Positions 58,801 through 64,000 of a stretch of 64,000 nucleotides of DNA are shown here, one piece after another (the first letter of the stretch is position 1; each line of letters starts with the position of its first letter). Origin of the DNA: Zoroaster sp. YZ-2022. Lineage: Eukaryota; Echinodermata; Asteroidea; Forcipulatida; Zoroasteridae. Both the position numbers and the translations under genes were made by a program. A model generated the notes under the pieces. It had not been told where the DNA came from. It was given only the letters and a program-made list of their open reading frames with translations, and did no database searches. Where the stretch lies: assembly GCA_029582265.1 (NCBI GenBank), contig JAQQFT010000023.1:4561688-4625687 (forward strand), in the 5' to 3' direction.

Positions 58801-61800
58801 ACTTGAAAAGTTATTCCCAACCTTAGAAATGTTTCTTTTGTAACAGTGTACAGTGCTGTATTGTTTTCTGTGAAACCGCATGCAAATTGACCGTATTTTA
58901 CAGGGGCTAAGTGTCCATGGAGGCCGTTTAAGGTATGAAGACATTATCCAAATTCAAAGATTTTGTGTTTTTCCGAGAGGAGAACCTAAGCTTTAATTTA
59001 GATATCAATTTTATCTGCCTCCTTAAAAACTTGAAAGTTATTCCCAACCTTAGAAATGTTTCTTTCGTAACAGTGTACAGTGCTGTATTGTTTTCTGTGA
59101 AACCGCATGCAAGTTGACCGTATTTTACAGGGGCTAAGTGTCCATGGAGGCCGTTTAAGGTATGAAGACATTATCCAAATTCAAAGATTTTGTGTTTTTC
59201 CGAGAGGAGAACCTAAGCTTTAATTTAGATATCAATTTTATCTGCCTCCCTTAAAAACTTGAAAAGTTATTCCCAACCTTAGAAATGTTTCTTTCGTAAC
59301 AGTGTACAGTGCTGTATTGTTTTCTGTGAAACCGCATGCAAGTTGACCGTATTTTACAGGGGCTAAGTGTCCATGGAGGCCGTTTAAGGTATGAAGACAT
59401 TATCCAAATTCAAAGATTTTGTGTTTTTCCGAGAGGAGAACCTAAGCTTTAATTTAGATATCAATTTTATCTGCCTCTTAAAAACTTGAAAAGTTATTCC
59501 CAACCTTAGAAATGTTTCTTTCGTAACAGTGTACAGTGCTGTATTGTTTTCTGTGAAACCGCATGCAAGTTGACCGTATTTTACAGGGGCTAAGTGTCCA
59601 TGGAGGCCGTTTAAGGTATGAAGACATTATCCAAATTCAAAGATTTTGTGTTTTTCCGAGAGGAGAACCTAAGCTTTAATTTAGATATCAATTTTATCTG
59701 CCTCCTTAAAAACTTGAAAAGTTATTCCCAACCTTAGAAATGTTTCTTTCGTAACAGTGTACAGTGCTGTATTGTTTTCTGTGAAACCGCATGCAAGTTG
59801 ACCGTATTTTACAGGGCTAAGTGTCCATGGAGGCCGTTTAAGGTATGAAGACATTATCCAAATTCAAAGATTTTGTGTTTTCCGAGAGGAGAACCTAAGC
59901 TTTAATTTAGATATCAATTTTATCTGTCTCCTTAAAAACTTGAAAAGTTATTCCCAACCTTAGAAATGTTTCTTTCGTAACAGTGTACAGTGCTGTATTG
60001 TTTTCTGTGAAACCGCATGCAAGTTGACCGTATTTTACAGGGGCTAAGTGTCCATGGAGGCCGTTTAAGGTATGAAGACATTATCCAAATTCAAAGATTT
60101 TGTGTTTTTCCGAGAGGGAGAACCTAAGCTTTAATTTAGATATCAATTTTATCTGCCTCCTTAAAACTTGAAAAGTTATTCCCAACCTTAGAAATGTTTC
60201 TTTCGTAACAGTGTACAGTGCTGTATTGTTTTCTGTGAAACCGCATGCAAGTTGACCGTATTTTACAGGGGCTAAGTGTCCATGGAGGCCGTTTAAGGTA
60301 TGAAGACATTATCCAAATTCAAAGATTTTGTGTTTTCCGAGAGGGAGAACCTAAGCTTTAATTTAGATATCAATTTTATCTGCCTCCTTAAAAACTTGAA
60401 AAGTTATTCCCAATCTTAGAAATGTTTCTTTCGTAACAGTGTACAGTGCTGTATTGTTTTCTGTGAAACCGCATGCAAGTTGACCGTATTTTACAGGGGC
60501 TAAGTGTCCATGGAGGCCGTTTAAGGTATGAAGACATTATCCAAATTCAAAGATTTTGTGTTTTACCGAGAGGGGAGAACCTAAGCTTTAATTTAGATAT
60601 CAATCTTATCCGCCACCCGAATCAAATAGTATCGTTATTCCCAATCTTAGAAATGTTTCTTTCGTAACAGTGTACAGTGCTGTATTGTTTGCTGTGAAAC
60701 CGCATGCAAGTTGACCGTATTTTACAGGGGCTAAGTGTCCATGGAGGCCGTTTAAGGTATGAAGACATTATCCAAATTCAAAGATTTTGTGTTTTTCCGA
60801 GAGGGGAGAACCTAAGCTTTAATTTAGATATCAATTTTATCTGCCTCCCTTAAAAACTTGAAAAGTTATTCCCAACCTTAGAAATGTTTCTTTCGTAACA
60901 GTGTACAGTGCTGTATTGTTTTCTGTGAAACCGCATGCAAGTTGACCGTATTTTACAGGGGGCTAAGTGTCCATGGAGGCCGTTTAAGATATGAAGACAT
61001 TATCCAAATTCAAAGATTTTGTGTTTTTCCGAGAGGGGAGAACCTAAGCTTTAATTTAGATATCAATTTTATCTGCCTCCCTTAAAAACTTGAAAAGTTA
61101 TTCCCAACCTTAGAAATGTTTCTTTCGTAACAGTGTACAGTGCTGTATTGTTTTTATGTGAAACCGCATGCAAGTTGACCGTATTTTACATGGGGCTAAG
61201 TGTCCATGGAGGCCGTTTAAGGTATGAAGACATTATCCAAATTCAAAGATTTTGTGTTTTTCCGAGAGGGGAGAACCTAAGCTTTAATTTAGATATCAAT
61301 TTTATCTGCCTCCCTTAAAAACTTGAAAAGTTATTCCCAACCTTAGAAATGTTTCTTTCGTAACAGTGTACAGTGCTGTATTGTTTTCTGTGAAACCGCA
61401 TGCAAGTTGACCGTATTTTACAGGGGCTAAGTGTCCATGGAGGCCGTTTAAGGTATGAAGACATTATCCAAATTCAAAGATTTTGTGTTTTTCGAGAGGA
61501 GAACCTAAGCTTTAAATTAGATATGATATTTATCTGTCTCCCTTAAAAACTTGAAAAGTTATTCCCAACCTTAGAAATGTTTCTTTCGTAACAGTGTACA
61601 GTGCTGTATTGTTTTCTGTGAAACCGCATGCAAGTTGACCGTATTTTACATGGGGCTAAGTGTCCATGGAGGCCGTTTAAGGTATGAAGACATTATCCAA
61701 ATTCAAAGATTTTGTGTTTTTCCGTGATGGGAGAACCTAAGCTTTAATTTAGATTTCAATTTTATCTGCCTCCCTTGTAAACTTGAAAAGTTATTCCCAT

Positions 61801-64000
61801 CCTTAGAAATGTTTCTTTCGTAACAGTGTACAGTGCTGTATTGTTTGCTGTGAAACCGCATGCAAGTTGACCGTATATTTACAGGGGCTAAGTGTCCATG
61901 GAGGCCGTTTAAGGTATTGAAGACATTATCCAAATTCAAAAGTATGGTGTTTTTTCCGAGAGGGGAGAACCTAAGCTTTAATTTAGATATAAATTTATCG
62001 GCCTCCCTTGAAATCTTGAAAAGTTATTCCCAATCTTAGAAATGTTTCTTTCGTAACAGTGTACAGTGCTGTATTGTTTGCTGTGAAACCGCATGCAAGT
62101 TGACCGTATTTTACAGGGGTCTAAGTGTCCATGGAGGCCGTTTAAGGTATGAAGACATTATCCAAATTCAAAGATTTTGTGTTTTTCCGAGAGGGGAGAA
62201 CCTAAGCTTTAATTTAGATATCAATTTTATCTGTCTCTCTTAAAAACTTGAAAAGTTATTCCCAACCTTAGAAATGTTTCTTTCGTAACAGTGTACAGTG
62301 CTGTATTGTTTTCTGTGAAACCGCATGCAAGTTGACCGTATTTTACAGGGGGCTAAGTGTCCATGGAGGCCGTTTAAGGTATGAAGACAATATCCAAATT
62401 CAAAGATTTTGTGTTTTTCCGAGAGGGGAGAACCTAAGCTTTAATTTAGATATCAATTTTATCTGCCTCCCTTAAAAACTTGAAAAGTTATTCCCAACCT
62501 TAGAAATGTTTCTTTCCTAACAGTGTACAGTGCTGTATTGTTTTCTGTGAAACCGCATGCAAGTTGACCGTATTTTACAGGGGGCTAAGTGTCCATGGAG
62601 GCCGTTTAAGGTATGAAGACATTATCCAAATTCAAAGATTTTGTGTTTTTTCCGAGAGGGGAGAACCTAAGCTTTAAATTAGATATCAATTTTATCTGTC
62701 TCCCTTAAAAACTTGAAAAGTTATTCCCAATCTTAGAAATGTTTCTTTCGTAACAGTGTACAGTGCTGTATTGTTTTCTGTGAAACCGCATGCAAGTTGA
62801 CCGTATTTTACAGGGGGCTAAGTGTCCATGGAGGCCGTTTAAGGTATGAAGACATTATCCAAATTCAAAGATTTTTGTGTTTTTCCGAGAGGGGAGAACC
62901 TAAGCTTTAATTTAGATATCAATTTATCGGCCTCCCTTGTAAACTTGAAAAGTTATTCCCAATCTTAGAAATGTTTCTTTCGTAACATGTACAGTGCTGT
63001 ATTGTTTGCTGTGAAACCGCATGCAAGTTGACCGTATTTTACAGCAGTCTATGTGTCCATGGAGGCCGTTTAAGGTTTGAAGACATTATCCAAATTCAAA
63101 AGTATGGTGTTTTTCCGAGAGGGGAGAACCTAAGCTTTAATTTAGATATAAATTTATCTGCCTCCCTTAAAAACTTGAAAAGTTATTCCCAATCTTAGAA
63201 ATGTTTCTTTCGTAACAGTGTACAGTGCTGTATTGTTTGCTGTGAAACCGCATGCAAGTTGACCGTATTTTACAGGGGTCTAAGTGTCCATGGAGGCCGT
63301 TTAAGGTATGAAGACATTATCCAAATTCAAAGATTTTGTGTTTTCCCGAGAGGGGAGAACCTAAGCTTTAATTTAGATATCAATTTTGTCTGTCTCCCTT
63401 AAAAACTTGAAAAGTTATTCCCAATCTTAGAAATGTTTCTTTCGTAACAGTGTACAGTGCTGTATTGTTTTCTGTGAAACCGCATGCAAGTTGACCGTAT
63501 TTTACAGGTGGCTAAGTGTCCATGGAGGCCGTTAAAGGTATGAAGACATTATCCAAATTCAAATATTTTGTGTTTTTCCGAGAGGGGAGAACCTAAGCTT
63601 TAATTTAGATATCAATTTTATCTGCCTACCTCAAAAACTTGAAAAGTTATTCCCAACCTTAGAAATGTTTCTTTCGTAACAGTGTACAGTGCTGTATTGT
63701 TTTCTATGAAACCGCATGCAAGTTGACCGTATTTTACAGGTGCAAAGTGTCCAAGGAGGCCGTATAAGGTATGAAGACATTATCCAAATTCAAAGATTTT
63801 GTGTTTTCCGAGAGGAGAACCTAAGCTTTAATTTAGATATCAATTTATCTGTCTCCCTTAAAAACTTGAAAAGTTATTCCCAACCTTAGAAATGTTTCTT
63901 TCGTAACAGTGTACAGTGCTGTATTGTTTTCTGTGAAACCGCATGCAAGTTGACCGTATTTTACAGGGGGCTAAGTGTCCATGGAGGCCGTTTAAGGTAT
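52816..64000. repeat. 231-bp satellite array (about 48 copies, open-ended)
   Basis: A tandem array with a period of about 228-232 bases. GCATGCAAG anchors lie at 52903, 53131, 53361, 53593, 53825, 54054 and 54285, and so on to the window end. A unit contains GTGTACAGTGCTGTATTGTT, CCGCATGCAAGTTGACCGTA, TTTTACAGGGGGCTAAG, TCCATGGAGGCCGTTTAAGG, CCAAATTCAAAGATTTTGTG, CGAGAGGGGAGAACCTAAGC and TTAGATATCAATTTTATCTG. Copies at 58.0-60.4 kb are nearly identical, with contracted G runs, while those near the gap and near 61.7-63.7 kb differ more. Repeated 60-80 codon frames (GLSVHGGRLRYEDIIQIQRF) follow the repeat phase and are not genes. Confidence 0.97.
60600..63400. repeat. Higher-order (5-monomer, ~1.16 kb) block in the 231-bp satellite
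   Basis: Rare monomer variants recur about 1,160 bases apart, i.e. five monomers. TTGTTTGCTGTG occurs at 60685, 61841 and 63002, and again as a neighbour at 62074 and 63233. TTGTAAACTTG occurs at 61775 and 62937. AAAAGTATGGTG starts near 61938 and 63098. Several independent markers sharing one spacing points to duplication of a five-monomer block rather than independent mutation. Confidence 0.75.

Noticed and set aside
54758..61939. Repeated frames such as GLSVHGGRLRYEDIIQIQRF and their minus-strand counterparts
   Set aside because: They are products of the 231-bp satellite and are interrupted in most monomers, so no coding selection is visible.

Overview
The window looks like eukaryotic, animal-type repetitive DNA. 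It is AT-rich with no operons, and it carries recognisable metazoan mobile elements: non-LTR retrotransposons, piggyBac, hAT-like elements, tRNA-derived SINEs, MITEs, two large satellite arrays and several microsatellites. The SINE body and the retroelement types are of kinds I associate with marine invertebrates, possibly an echinoderm or other deuterostome. That placement is inference from repeat style only. I found no complete protein-coding gene, no rRNA or functional tRNA gene, no CRISPR array and no prokaryotic gene.

Layout. An 83-bp satellite fills 1-2405. A decayed minus-strand non-LTR retroelement with a readable reverse transcriptase lies at about 4.57-7.19 kb and ends in an (ATT)n tract. 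From 7.4 to 26 kb there are dispersed short repeats, hAT-type MITE remnants, two SINE fragments, a degenerate ~60-bp tandem repeat, a CpG-rich island (12.3-13.45 kb), a short-motif repeat field ending in a 500-N gap, and three short exon-like segments (21.48-23.33 kb). From 26.6 to 36.5 kb, and again from 49.98 to 52.3 kb, the sequence is full of expanded homopolymers of all four bases and looks like poorly polished assembly. A few plus-strand exon-like segments survive there (32.9-35.5 kb).

From 39.2 to 50 kb the window is a dense transposon graveyard: a tandem array of SINE tRNA heads, a minus-strand Tx1/L1-like LINE 3' end, a TTAA-flanked MITE, a minus-strand piggyBac transposase relic whose C-terminal zinc-finger tail has been tandemly copied about ten times, a ~467-bp foldback element, and a minus-strand hAT transposase relic. 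After a second 500-N gap, a 231-bp satellite runs from 52.8 kb to the window end, with a local five-monomer higher-order periodicity.

Nothing here reads as a new multi-gene system. The most unusual observations are structural: the amplified piggyBac zinc-finger tail, the polymerised SINE promoter head, the higher-order organisation of the 231-bp satellite, and two TTAA-targeting elements sitting 8 bp apart. Most short open frames are chance frames in repeats or AT-rich DNA, and many frameshifts could be assembly errors rather than biological decay.
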